Shown here piece by piece: positions 11,229 through 22,123 of a stretch of DNA of 64,000 nt. Position 1 is the first letter of the stretch. Each line of letters starts with the position of its first letter. This stretch comes from Mytilus edulis. Taxonomy: Eukaryota; Mollusca; Bivalvia; Mytilida; Mytilidae. The stretch is taken from contig NC_092354.1 of NCBI RefSeq assembly GCF_963676685.1, positions 25,886,193-25,950,192 on the forward strand, written 5' to 3'. Under the pieces are notes generated by a model that was given only the letters and a program-made list of their open reading frames with translations, ran no database searches and was not told the DNA's origin. A program made the translations under genes and the position numbers.

Positions 11229-11783
11229 TTAAGGTGGCTCGGGACTATTCGACTGCACATAATTTCACGCATGAATTACAAAAGTATTTGTCGTAATGTT
11301 TTTTTATATTTTGATTGATTAGAAATATTAAATCATTGTAGTTATGTGACTAATAGAATATTTTCGTTATTATCGGTATTTTTTAAAGGGTCAAAATGAC
11401 ATTTCACCCATTTTTACCATTTTCCCGCCAAAATTTGGGTTGTAAGGCAAAATAATTTTTTTTCCTTATCGGTGACCTATGTTTTTTATTGGCTCATTCT
11501 TTGAAGGTGTATTCCAGCTTTTCATATTACAGATTTGGAACAATTGTCATAGAACGTTTTTTTGATATTCCGAAAAAAAATATGTCATCACCTCTATTTC
11601 CCCTATCATTTTAATGAAAAATGGTCCCTTTTACATACCTGTTTAAAAGTAAAATTTTGAGCTTAAATGGTCCGTGACCCCCTATTTTTTTTCGACCAAT
11701 TTGATTTATTTTCTTTAAAGAATAAAATAACCAAAAATACGGCACTTCTGATAGAAACTTCGAATACGCCCGAGCCACCTTAA
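11229..11783. mobile_element. TTAA-flanked MITE (Kolobok- or piggyBac-like), 555 bp
   Basis: TTAA (11229-11232) is followed by GGTGGCTCGGGACTATTCG, and the far end is the inverted copy (2 mismatches in 19) before TTAA at 11780-11783. TTAA duplications with RR/YY termini fit Kolobok; piggyBac also uses TTAA. It has no coding capacity. It shares the core CCCGCCAAAATTT...CGGTGACCTAT with the TTAA element at 44001-44398. Confidence 0.8.
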
Positions 11784-12062
11784 ATTAGAAAATATACCAA
11801 AGGAGTAAACCCAGGGAGATCGCTTTTTTGCATTTTGCCCCTAAACTGAGTATTTTTACAATATGTTTAAAATATTAACCTATTCAAAAGAAAATAACTT
11901 TAGTAACTTAAAAATGGGCTGTTTTATTTACATTACTATGCACACTCATCAGGTAATATCACCATGAGTTTTATAATAGTCTAGTTTTAGACGCTTTTTG
12001 TCAAAATTCAAAGTGGCCACAATTGAGTTCAGTCTTATATTTTTTAAACATGTTGTATTTGA

Positions 12063-12413
12063 TAATAATTACATTAGATGTATGTTTCATTATAATACGT
12101 TATTCTGATTGGCTAATTGCACATCACATGTTATTCCGTAAGCAGTTGCATGAGACAATAACATTTCATTCATGATGACACGATGTCCCACATTAAAGTG
12201 CACAGGTGAATTTAAAAATTTAACTTCATGAAAATCGTGTTTTTATAATCCAAGCTAAAAAATGTAATTATAAGTATTGAATGCTTCTTTTTGTAACTTT
12301 ATAGGGTTGTAAAAGCGTTGACCGTGCGTACATCCGCGCTTCAAACAAAATGTACTTCGGTCAACGCTTTTCAACCCCAATAAATTTACAAAAAGAAGCA
12401 TTCAATTCTTAAA
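12063..12413 (+). repeat. Fold-back MITE-like repeat, copy B
   Basis: Second copy of 1713-2085, starting AATAATTACATTAGATGTAT. The terminal hairpin uses TTGTAAAAGCGTTGACCG and CGGTCAACGCTTTTCAACCC. The loop is shorter than in copy A, because part of the palindrome centre is missing. Confidence 0.75.
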
Positions 12414-12835
12414 TGATTTATAAATGTGAAAGCCTTGTACATTCATGTAATCTTTTTTCCAGAAAAGAGGAAGATTTAATAGTTTTGTGAATTTCATTGA
12501 ATTGTGCCTCTTACCTAGAAAAGTGCTATTATATATTTTCTATATTATGATACAGCTTTATGCCAAATATAAAGAGACGACTCCTAGAAGTTCCTGATAA
12601 AACTGCAACTTTGTGACGCTGACATGAACCAGTTAGTTATTTCTATGTCAATTTTGGGAGTACAGTGGACATAACAGTAATGTCAAGTTTCCTCCTAGAA
12701 TAGTATCTCTAGCAATTTGAGGCTTGGGAATAAGACATGTAAAATATAGTTGGCCTATTACTACCAGCTGAGACAAACACAAATATTTCAAATTGCAATA
12801 AAATTTATTTCATAACCACATGTAATAACCAGATA
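12414..12835. other. No feature seen
   Basis: No coding or repeat structure that I can support. Confidence 0.4.
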
Positions 12836-13500
12836 CTCCGCAGGGCGCAGCTTTATACGACCGCAGAGATTGAACCCTGAACATTTGGGGCAAGTATGCA
12901 GGACACAACATTTAAGCTTGATATAGCTCTGAAATTGGAGTGGTCTAAGAACTTAAACTTAAAAACTTAAAAAAAATTAATTTAACATTTACCCATTATG
13001 GTCCAATATCCAAAATCTTAATGCATGGTTATATTCAGCATATCATAGAACCTCAAGAATTCATTTTTTTAATTTTGGACCCCGATTTGACCAACTTGAA
13101 AACTGGCCCCATAATAAGAAAAATTGGTACATTTTTAGATTCAGCATATCAAAGAACCCCAAGAATTAATTTTTTGTTAAAATCAAACTAAGTTTAATTT
13201 TGGACCCTTTGGACCTTGACGTAAACCAATTTGAAAACAGGACCAAAAATTAAGAATCTAAATTCACTGTTAGATTTGGCATATCAAAGAACCCCAAGAA
13301 TTCATTTTTTTATGAAAGCAAACAGTTTAATTTTGGACCCTTTTTGGTCCCTAATTCCTAAACTGTTGGGACCAAAACTCCCAAAATTTTATAGTGCGAA
13401 AACCAAATGTCTTTGGATGACGACGACGATGACAACAACAACGTCATACCAATATAGGACGATTTTTTTCCAATTTTTGCGGTTGTATAAAAAAATATAT
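12836..13500 (+). mobile_element. Non-autonomous element with TTTATACGACCGCA termini
   Basis: TTTATACGACCGCA at 12852-12865 is matched by the inverted TGCGGTTGTATAAA at 13478-13491. Inside, a segment around AAGAACCCCAAGAATTCATT recurs three times (about 13059, 13152 and 13288). A relative in opposite orientation occupies 47530-48364. The short ORF within (13231-13518) has no recognisable domain and overlaps a low-complexity GACGACGAC/ACAACAACA tract, so I do not call a gene. Confidence 0.6.
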
Positions 13501-13629
13501 ACACAGATAAATGGTTAAACTGTTGAGCAGACATACAATTACCCTACCACGTCCACTTGTATTTTTGTCCATCGAATGAGTTAAGGCATTTTCAACTGAT
13601 TTTTAAAGTTCGTTCTTATGATTTACTGC

Positions 13630-13760
13630 TATACCACTGTTCCTAGTTAGGGGAGGGTTTGGATCCTGCTTACATTTTTAACCCCGCCACATTATTTATG
13701 TATGTGCCAGTCCCAAGTCAGGAGCCTGTAATTCAGTGGATGTCGTTTGTTTATGCATAT
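13630..13760 (+). repeat. Fragment of the CCCCGCC dispersed repeat
   Basis: Contains TAGTTAGGGGAGGGTTTGGA, TTTAACCCCGCCACATT and CCCAAGTCAGGAGCCTGTAA, matching the front half of 7350-7770. Confidence 0.55.
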
Positions 13761-13794
13761 GTGTAACAAATTTGTTTTTCGTTCATTTTTTATA

Positions 13795-13985
13795 TACTTA
13801 AGGCCGTTAGTTTTCTCATTTGAATTGTTTTACATTGTCTTATCGCGACCATTTATAGCTTACTATGCGGTATGGGTTTTGCTCATTGTTGAAGGCCGTA
13901 AGGTGACCTATAGTTGTTAATGTTTGTGTCATTTTGGTCTTTTGTGGATAGTTGTCTCATTGGCAATCATACCACATCTTCTTTT
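13795..13985 (+). repeat. SINE/MITE-like dispersed repeat
   Basis: One of the best copies: AGGCCGTTAGTTTTCTCATT, GAATTGTTTTACATTGTC, TTGCTCATTGTTGAAGGCCG, GGTGACCTATAGTTGTTAAT and ACCACATCTTCTTTTTTA in order. Confidence 0.8.
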
Positions 13986-14332
13986 TTATATTTTAAAACA
14001 TATTTATCATGACCTATGCTCTGTTTATGTAGTACACATTTGCAATTTAAAGGTCCAAAGATATTGCTTTCTTACTAATAATTGTAAGTGTTAGTATATA
14101 ATGACAAATGACTTGATGGATAATTATCTTTGTGGTTTTGCACGATATTATATTGTATCTTGATGAGAAATTTCTTAGGGATTTTCAGTCCACGCTTGAT
14201 TTTTATATTAGCCGACGAAACATGTATTATGCAATTAACTAGATAATCATGGAGGAAAAAACAAATTTACAAATTGAAATTTCCCTTGAAAATAGACATA
14301 GGGAAATACATGGATCCATTTAAATTCCAAGG

Positions 14333-14686
14333 GTGGAACGCTTTAGCTTAAACCGAGTTGTGCATTGGTATGGGTTATCTGGAAAGGGAAGTTTGGATCA
14401 ATGCATATCACGAATCGATTTGATTAAGAGTTGGAGAGAACCGTGGGCTACTGTGAAGGACCCCAACTTGGTGAGAAGGATACCTTTGAGGTATGCCTAC
14501 TTTAATGGAAATACATATGCAAGGTCTTACAATCTACCAAATAAGTTGTTTTTGTTATGTTTTATAAAGAATAAGAAATGTCGAAATATGTACTGTAATA
14601 CCATTGTCCCAGGTCAGAAGGAGGGTTGGGATCCTGCTTTTATGTTAACTATGTTGCTTATTGTCCGAATGGGTAACATGGTATAA
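14333..14686 (+). other. Open frame of 117 codons, no recognisable product
   Basis: The frame begins 'MERFSLNRVVHWYGLSGKGS' and contains 'INLIKSWREPW'-like aromatic-rich sequence with no family I recognise. No splice sites frame it convincingly and no domain motifs are visible. It may be a fragment of an old mobile element, or chance. Confidence 0.2.
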
Positions 14687-15342
14687 AACAGGGTGGGCAG
14701 TGTTTGTTTCATATACAAAAAAAAAACAACATCATACTTACTTTGTTCTAATTAAAACTTTCTTACAAGATGTTTTTTTCATGGAATCAACATGAGTGCT
14801 TACCTCTATGTATTATGAGGGTTATCAAAAGTTGTAACCAAAAAAATTGCAGCATTTACAACCCGTGACATATTCTACTTTATATGTGTTGTACCTTCAT
14901 ATAACTATTGTTCAAACCAATTGATAAACTATTTAAATATATCAAATAAATAGACACAGTAGATAAACAAATGAAAATATGAAAGAACATTTCCGACACC
15001 AACAAAAATGGGGGATCTACTCCATAACGTATCTGTGATCTAAATTTTAAAATGTTTATACCCTTATTTTTACATTTTGCAACTAAACATTTGGCGTATT
15101 AATTGGCTTACGGCATTAAATTTAAGAGCTATTTTGTCTTTGTTTTAGCTGAGGCTAGATTGTCAGAAGATTCTGAAATGGCCTGTACAGGGTCCCATGA
15201 TTTAATGAGTCAGCCAATCTGACTCTTTACTGCAGCCTCCTTCACTTCAGTCACCATCAGTTAATTATTGCAGGGTTTATTGTTTACCGGGGAGTACCAA
15301 TTATGGTAAACCCAACTAGACCTATGCACAACAAGAAATCCC
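14687..15342. other. Region upstream of the four-exon gene; no feature assigned
   Basis: Contains a possible 3' splice site (TTATTGCAG at about 15275), which could open a 5' untranslated exon of the gene starting at 15343. No promoter motif can be claimed. Confidence 0.3.
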
Positions 15343-17347
15343 ATGCAGTCCCTACAGCTGCTACAGTCACAAAGAAGAGAAAAGCAACAGCATGATCTTC
15401 AGGTGAATATATAACACTTAATTATGTCCGGTAGTATAATGTGTTCCCCATACTTTGTTGACAATACTTAAATAATTTTAAAATACATAAAATCAAATAT
15501 AACAAGAAAAATTCTATGAATTATTGATATCTGTTTATTGTTTGCACAATTAAGTAATAATGACTATGTGAAGTTGATCTCGAGTTTATATATGTTTTAT
15601 TTTTTAAATCAAATTCCAGATTATTGAAATAGCCCCATCCGAAGTTGACGAGACCCACATTAAAGCGCTTATTGCGCCGACTCTCATAGATTTGAGGGAT
15701 GTTGGCAAGATTGGTTTATTGGTCCAAGACCAACTAGTTGCAATCTCGGGCTCATTGGTTAAAGTAAGTATCGTAATAAATTTGATATATATGTAGTTTA
15801 TAAACCACCAATTAATCATTCGTTTTTTAACTCACTGATTTCTTTGACGGTTTAGTAATCGCGACTACTCCTTAGATCTGTACGAAGTGAATAAATACCC
15901 TACCATAACGTTCATTTTTTTTTTTATTTCCTTTGTATCGATCTGATGAATTAAATATTTTTCGATTGCTTCTAAAGCACTTTTGTTGTCCTGTTTATCA
16001 CTGTATCGTGCGTGAGAAGATTTGGGAGGTTGAGCGCCCCCAAACATGTTTAGCCCCATCATATTCATTAATCAGTAGCATGTACGTCGATGGTTGTCGT
16101 TGGTTGATTAGTTTCTCGTTGTTGAAGTTCATAAAATTGAGAAGGGAAATGGGGAATATGTCAAAGCGACAACAACCCGAACATAAAGCAGACAACAGTT
16201 TAAGGCCACCGATTGGTCTTCAATGTAGCGGGAATACTCCCGCACCCGTAGGCGTCCTTCAGCTGGCTCCTTACAAATTATGTATACTAGTACAGTGATA
16301 ATGGACGTCATACTAAACTTCGAATTATACACAAGAAACAAAAATTAAAAATCATACAAAACTAACAAAGGCCAGAGGCTCCCGACTTGGGACAGGCTCA
16401 AAATTGCGGCGGGGTTAAACATGTTTATGAGATCTCGACCCTTCCCCTATATGCCTAGCCAATGTAGAAAAGTAATCGCATAACAATATTTGATACAATC
16501 TGGTTTAGGGTCAACCTGGCCAGAATCGTACTTTCAAGTTATTTAACATAAAATAATCTAATGTCGGATGTTGATATACTTTCAGACTGCTCCGAGAACA
16601 ACAACTGATAAAACATCGTTACAAATTGCAACAATGACCGATGAAAAAAGGGTTACCAGCCAGAATTTAAAAGTCAAATTCTGGGCCGGTAACCAGGAAG
16701 ATGTGGTCACCACCATGGAACGGTATACAACGAATTCCCTCAGTTCCATGATGGTAGAACTGTGGCAGGGGGTGGTTCAATTCAATGCCACTCTGGACAC
16801 ATCCATACAGGTACGTATTTAACATGAACTATAAATACTTTTGACAAAAGTTAGGTTCCAATGTATATAGTATATAGGTAACAGGCTGATGTAATATTAA
16901 ATACGCGCTGATGTTAGTCGTAAAATGTCCATGTACTCTCCGCATACTATATATTCGCATTCAAAAGCATAATCTACTCGAAATGTATCGCCCTCTTTGC
17001 AACATTTGATTGTTAAATATTTAAAAAAAAATCTAATAAAGATTTTTTTTAAGTAAAAAAAAAAACCAAAACAAATAATAAGTGTATGCATTCTCATTTT
17101 TCTACCATAAGGGTTTTATTTGACTTAACGATTTTTTGTAGTTAAATATCTTTTTCGTTAGGTATAACATTCAAGTCATCTTTTTGTTGTTTATTTATTT
17201 TAGAAATTACAAGAAGACCTTCAAATAGATGGGGCCGTAATAGAGGGAGGATATTTTGCTGAGCAAGTAACATGTAGTATAAATAAGTTTCTCAAACTAC
17301 TGTCCAGTTCATCTACAAATTGTACTTCACGTTGTATGGGAGTTTAA
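15343..17347 (+). CDS. Candidate novel four-exon gene, about 190 aa, unknown function
   Basis: Four exons (15343-15402, 15620-15763, 16586-16810, 17204-17347) all end and begin in phase 0. Junctions are CAG|GTGAAT, AAA|GTAAGT and CAG|GTACGT, with acceptors TTCCAG, CTTTCAG and TTTTAG, and the chain is open to TAA at 17345-17347. Start is ATG at 15343; an upstream in-frame TAA argues against extension in this exon. The N-terminus is Gln-rich ('MQSLQLLQSQRREKQQHDLQ'), then acidic/hydrophobic ('IIEIAPSEVDETHIKALIAP'), then a probably helical region ('TMERYTTNSLSSMMVELWQG', 'LDTSIQKLQEDLQIDGAVIE'). No signal peptide, membrane span or known domain. I do not recognise the family. Exon 3 could instead splice at CAA|GTAACA (about 17276). 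A dispersed repeat sits in intron 2. It could be a host gene or an accessory protein of a mobile element. Confidence 0.5.
16125..16495 (-). repeat. High-copy dispersed repeat, reverse copy in intron 2 of the candidate gene
   Basis: Reverse-complement relative of 7350-7770 (shared AAAATTGAGAAGGGAAATGG, CGCTGTAGC-type and GGCGGGGTTAAACATGTTTA segments). It lies wholly between exons 15620-15763 and 16586-16810, so it does not break the coding sequence. Confidence 0.75.
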
Positions 17348-18149
17348 ATAGAATGAATTTAATCATACTTTATCAAAACTTAGCATAATGTTCTCTTATA
17401 TCATTGAGGAATCGTCACCAGATATCAAAAATATCAACAGAAAATATTGTTTTGCCGTTAGTTTTTATCAGATAAAATACCAAAAAAAACTTGTGGAAAT
17501 TCCTCCAGAAAATGTCCGCGTTTCCTCCCCTTAAAATGTCAATCAAAAAAATTAAAAATCAAGCACACATACTGAATGATATTCTATGTTTATGAATATA
17601 TATATATATCTATATATATCTTATATACAATTTTGATATTTCAGAAAACTAGTACTCACATCAGAGGGCGAATACCCCATTAATGATAACAAGCTTTTCA
17701 ACCAAGAAGGCTTACACTGGTAGTAAAAAAGTTTAATTTCATACTTGTAGTGTAACGTTCCATTAAAAAATTGATAACTGCATAAACATTTTTTATCTTA
17801 TATTTTACCTGTTTCTCATCCTTTCGAAAATTTATAATCAAAAGTATCGTCTGTTTGAGTTTCTATCACATTTTATGCTTCACCAACAACTTAAAGATCA
17901 TCGTCTGCAAAAGTTTCTATCACAGCTTCTGCTTCAGAAACAACTTCATGATTATTAGTTTTGTATACATGTATATATTTTGTGTGTGCAACTCATATCA
18001 TGTTTGGATCTCGTTAGTCTGTCGCTACGAATGTTGAACGTTGAAAATCGACTAATGAATTGACTGATTGTTGGTTACTTAACGTCCAGTAGCAAATATT
18101 TCATGCATATTCAGGACGAAAACAAGTTCACAAATACAATAGGTAAGTT
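17348..18149. other. 3' flank of the candidate gene; one alternative exon
   Basis: Mostly AT-rich, with a TA-dinucleotide tract near 17598-17622. After an acceptor TATTTCAG at about 17645, the frame 'LVLTSEGEYPINDNKLFNQE' is open to TAG, but its phase does not fit the upstream exon, so I leave it unassigned. Confidence 0.35.
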
Positions 18150-18436
18150 GTTATAATAGAGGCCATCTAAGATGATGGTCTTGGAAATTTGGACTGCCAC
18201 TGAAAAAGGAGGGTATATTGGTTAGGGACAGACATTTTGTCTTGCAACAGACCACATACAGACCCCTCAAAGAGTTGTTGCAAGGGTTCTTAACGTGCAA
18301 AGAGCGTGGCACTCTCTTCACACGAGGCATTGGATTTTTGACCCGACGTGACTGCAACCTTGATACATCCCGCACAGCCAAACGGACGCCCCACTTGGGC
18401 AAGCGTTTTACTGCCGGTCGGGAGAAGACCAAGTGA
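18150..18436 (+). repeat. GC-richer dispersed repeat, forward copy
   Basis: Shares long similarity with 35455-35715 in reverse: AGGCCATCTAAGATG..., GTTGCAAGGGTTCTTAACGT, GAGCGTGGCACTCTCTTCAC and ACGTGACTGCAACCTTGATA. Its base composition stands out from the surroundings. ORFs through it on both strands are not conserved between the copies. Confidence 0.7.
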
Positions 18437-18482
18437 CCATATTTCTATACCCCAGTCACCCTTTGGAATTGTTGACATATAA

Positions 18483-18610
18483 ACATAAAAAACAAAAAGG
18501 GAAACACTATATGGGGAGGGGGCACTGACTGCCTAAGAGGGTGCCCACTCCGGTCATGCTTTATTTATTTCCTACAATCAAATTTTTCCCAGGTCCCCCT
18601 CTAAATCTAC
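18483..18610. repeat. Truncated GGCGGATCC-family fragment
   Basis: Contains GGCACTGACTGCCTAAGAGG and CAAATTTTTCCCAGGTCCCC, as in 45454-45612, but without the diagnostic termini. Confidence 0.5.
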
Positions 18611-18859
18611 CTCTGGGAAGATGTGGTTGGAGTACTAATGGGACAACTCTGCATGCATCCAAGTCACAATTTATAAAAGTTACCCATGACAGGTCAACAC
18701 GGAGCATTGGCGAACAGCGAGCTACAATATGTTAAAAACCAAAGCTAGGGCCCCAAAAATTTATACTAGTGTAAAACCATTCAAATTGGGAAACCAACGG
18801 TGCAATCTATTAAAAAGTAAAATCCCCAAAATACCAAACTTTCAGGAAAATCAATTCGG

Positions 18860-19520
18860 AAAGACCATAATCACATGGCAAAATCAATAAACAAGTCTTT
18901 TTTTTTCCTTTCGCTACTTGGTCCGCTATTCTGTCAACTTCCTGTTCTAATGACATGTTCTTGCCTTTTTCTGCTTGCAATTCATTTGTGATTTTTGAAA
19001 TAACATATGCAGCGGTTGTGCTGTCTGAATTTAGGCGAGATATTTCCTATTCAGTCTGGTTTTCGAAAGATTCAATAGGACAGGAAGTTGACAGACTGAA
19101 CTCTCCTTCCAAAAATTCACCAAACAAATCAGTATTCCTACCGTTTTTCAATTTTATGTTTGTTTCTGAAATCCTTTTTACTTTCTTATAGTATGTGTTA
19201 AACTTTGTCGATAAACTATCATTGATTTTTACTTTTTCAAAAAACTCGGTAGCAACTTGTCTTATAGGCTTATCTGCCAGCATAAATATGATATCAGAGT
19301 TTTTCATTGACAGACTTTCAGTTACTCCCAATGAAATCAATGATTGGGTACATTTGTCCAGAGGCCCCTCACAATTAACCAACTGATTTCCAGTGAACAA
19401 ATCGGAAGTAAATATCTGTATCTTACCACATATATATGTCTGAGTAGTGAGATTAGTATTTGTTTTACCTGTTGTAGATGTCCCTTCCACTTGTCCTGAT
19501 TCCGTACTTGGTTTGGTTTC
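18860..19520 (-). pseudogene. Unknown protein-coding remnant with one amber stop
   Basis: The minus-strand frame runs from an acceptor ACTAACAG near 19520 through 'VEGTSTTGKTNTNLTTQTYI', 'EFFEKVKINDSLSTKF' and 'ESFENQTE' to a TAG near 19047, then continues in the same frame as 'EISRLNSDSTTAAYVISKIT' and 'MSLEQEVDRIADQVAKGK'. Content is polar and charged, probably helical. The single in-frame TAG with good coding texture on both sides suggests recent inactivation or a sequence error. No domain recognised. A further fragment of similar texture lies at 20850-20990 on the same strand and could belong to the same gene. Confidence 0.4.
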
Positions 19521-19639
19521 TGTTAGTAAAAAGATCAGTAATTATAAAAATGTATTTTAGTTTGTCAAAATCAGACAAATTTAAAACTGAAACTGTTTTT
19601 GAGAAGACACTCTTTTTTGAAAATAATTTCTTTTGTTTA

Positions 19640-19735
19640 TATGTGGTACGGTGACCTATAGTTGTTAATGTTTGAGTCATTTTGGTCATTTGTGGATAGT
19701 TGTCTCGTTGGCAATCATATTTATCTTCTTTTGTA
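19640..19735 (+). repeat. SINE/MITE-like dispersed repeat, 3' part
   Basis: GGTGACCTATAGTTGTTAAT through GGATAGTTGTCTCGTTGGCA; the 5' half is missing. Confidence 0.7.
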
Positions 19736-19959
19736 TATGGGTTGTCACTGTTACTGAAGACCACACGACAACCCCTAGATGGTGTTATTTTTCTAGGTTC
19801 GAATGTTTCATTGGGTTGTTTTTAATCATTGGCGCATGCCCCGTATCCTTTCTTTTTCATATGTTCAGTTTATTGACACATTTATGACAGCTTAGATATT
19901 TATGAAAGTGGAAAAAGAAGGGGAAAAACAGCATCAAATCCAATAAAAAGTAACAAGAG

Positions 19960-20830
19960 GCTCTCAAGAGCTTGAATCACTCATTTTAATTTTTTTGGTT
20001 AAATCTCTCATTAATGATTATTTTGGCTTTTAAATTTATTGAAATGTTTTTTGAATCGTTCTATTTTCTTCAAAAGCAAAACAAAAATCATTTTCTCCTA
20101 TGTTCTATTTTACCCATATGAGCTATGTTTATTGACATACAAGGAAATAAAATATAAAATTTATGCTAGATTCTCTGAAACTCATTTAGCCTAAGTTTGG
20201 CTGAAATTGATATAGCAGTTTCAAAGGAGAAGATTTTTTAACATGATGAACAAATTGTGAAAAAAGTCTTTAAATAGCAATAACTCCTTAAGGGGTCAAT
20301 TGACAATATTGATCAAATTGACCTATTTGTAGATCTTACTTTGCTTAACATTTTTGCTATTAACAGGTTATCTGTATCTATAATAATATTCAAGATAATA
20401 ACCAAAAACTGCAAAATTTCTTTATAATCATTAATTCAGGGGCATTATACCTGCAAAAGCAGTTACCCAATTTGGCTGAAAATTTAAGGACAGGTAGACC
20501 TTGACCTAATAAATACTTTAACTTCTTTGTTTTATTTGCTCTAAATGCTAGAGTAAATACTTTATTTTATACACCCTACTGATCATTCAGTTGAAGTTTG
20601 GTTGAGTAGTTTGAGAGGAGAAGATTTTTTAAAGTTAGCAAATACAAATGTATGATGAACAAATTGTGAAAAATTGTCATTAAAGGACAACCCTTAAGGG
20701 GTCAATTGACAATTTTGGTCATATTCACTTATTTGTAGATCTTACTTTGCTGATAATTTTTGTTGTTTACAGTTTATCTTTATCTATAATAATATTCAAG
20801 ATAATGACCAAAAACTGCAAAATTTTCTTA
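19960..20830 (+). repeat. Diverged tandem repeat of the 'AAGGGGTCAATTGAC' family
   Basis: Two similar blocks about 414 bp apart, each with CTTAAGGGGTCAATTGACAA, TTTGTAGATCTTACTTTGCT and AATATTCAAGATAATGACC-like segments. It is related to the better-preserved array at 57960-59215. Non-coding. Confidence 0.7.
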
Positions 20831-20849
20831 AAATTTTCTGCCATGAACT

Positions 20850-20990
20850 GTCACCATCTTTTCTACCAATTCACAAGTGCTTGTTATATTATTTGATTTA
20901 AAGACTTTAGGAGCAACTGCAAAACCTATATCCAAGTCGCTAGTCTGTAATAGGTGCTTTACTTTTTTCTTAAGTTTTGTTTGGCTGGTC
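20850..20990 (-). other. Possible exon of an unknown gene
   Basis: The minus-strand frame 'LQTSDLDIGFAVAPKVFKSN' then 'STCELVEKMVTVHGRKF' ends at a stop near 20850 and reads like protein, unlike its surroundings. A usable acceptor (TTTTGCAG) lies within it. Immediately upstream on this strand the LINE fragment begins, so the two may have been joined by insertion. Confidence 0.3.
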
Positions 20991-21035
20991 TTGGTGTTGA
21001 TAGACGTTTACATAATATGAGTTTAGCCCTACGAA

Positions 21036-22123
21036 CTCGAGATCTTACTTGTGCACCTTTAACTTCATCTTTATAAAGATTTTCTAGATTTTGTTCAATT
21101 TTTTCTATTTCATCTTTAGTTTCTTTTGAAGGATTAATTTTATTATTTAATCTTTGTAAGTTCATTTCTAAATCTTTTATTTTCTTTTTCTTTTCAGATG
21201 ATTTGTATTTACAATACATAACAGTTATGTCCCTTACTTCAGATTCGAAGATATCCCAAATATCTCTTGAATCTCTCGTAAGTGCCTTTTCTTTATATTT
21301 TAGAATAAGATTGTTTATATGGTTTTTATAATTATCATCTATTAAAATACTATTATTTATTTTAAAGAAACCTCTTCCCCTGCCATGGGGATTTTGTCTT
21401 ATTTTTAACGAAATGGATTGGTGATCAGTGTGTGATATCATAGCAGGTCTTATATCAGAATTGATTACATGTGGCCTTATATCTGGACTGATAAAAAATA
21501 AATCTATTCTGCTTGTTATATTCGTATTGTTTTTCCTTCTCCATGTAAATTGAATTTTGTTTGGATTTATTTCCCTCCATATATCTATTAATTTGTGTTT
21601 TTTTATGAGCTGTTTAAGGCTATTTACTGGTTTATAGTATTTATGAGAGCTATTTGATTTCCTATCTATTTTTAATAGGGTTTCATTCATGTCCCCTCCT
21701 AAAATTAAAATACCGAAGCGATTATTTTCTATGATGTCATTTACTTTTTAAAAAAAAAATATTTCTGTTGGTATGAATGTTTGGGGCATATACATTTATT
21801 AAGGTAAAAATGTTATCGTTAACTTCAATGTTGAGCAAAATAATTCTGCCATCATTATCTTTGACTTCATTTATTAGTTTATAATTTAAACTATCTTTAA
21901 TCATTATTGAAACACCTCTTGATTGGGAACTTCCATAACTATGAAAAAATTTACCTTTTACTTCACTATTAATAATATGTTCATTTTTATCTATTAGATG
22001 GGATTCTTGTATAAATAATATATTAGATTTTTGATGTTTATTCCATAAGTATAATCTCTCTCTTTTCTCTTTCTGTCCTAAACCTTGACAGTTTAAGGAT
22101 ATAAGATGTATATTGTCACTCAT
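21036..22123 (-). pseudogene. LINE retrotransposon fragment: AP-type endonuclease domain
   Basis: The minus-strand frame starts 'MSDNIHLISLNCQGLGQKEK' (ATG at 22123). Motifs of the LINE endonuclease follow in order: N in 'SLNCQG', E in 'FIQESHL', 'LINVYAPN', then after a frameshift at an A-run (about 21740) 'GGDMNETLLKID', 'SRIDLFFISPDI' and 'SHTDHQSISLKI'. These include the catalytic E, D, N and H positions. A coiled, Lys/Glu-rich spacer follows and the similarity stops at 'GAQVRSRVR' near 21036, just before reverse transcriptase should begin. The texture suits an L1/Tx1-type LINE. Loss of the 3' part is unusual, since LINE copies normally lose 5' sequence, so a later rearrangement or insertion is inferred. 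Confidence 0.8.

Noticed and set aside
15933..16341. Overlapping ORFs on both strands (up to 121 codons)
   Set aside because: They lie in a reverse copy of a high-copy dispersed repeat and are not conserved in its other copies.
17645..17722. Extra 3' exon for the four-exon candidate gene
   Set aside because: The open frame after the acceptor is in a phase that the upstream exon cannot supply; the in-phase reading ends after about 12 codons.
18151..18478. Overlapping ORFs with basic, Arg-rich translations
   Set aside because: They are part of a dispersed repeat also at 35455-35715; frames are not kept between the copies.
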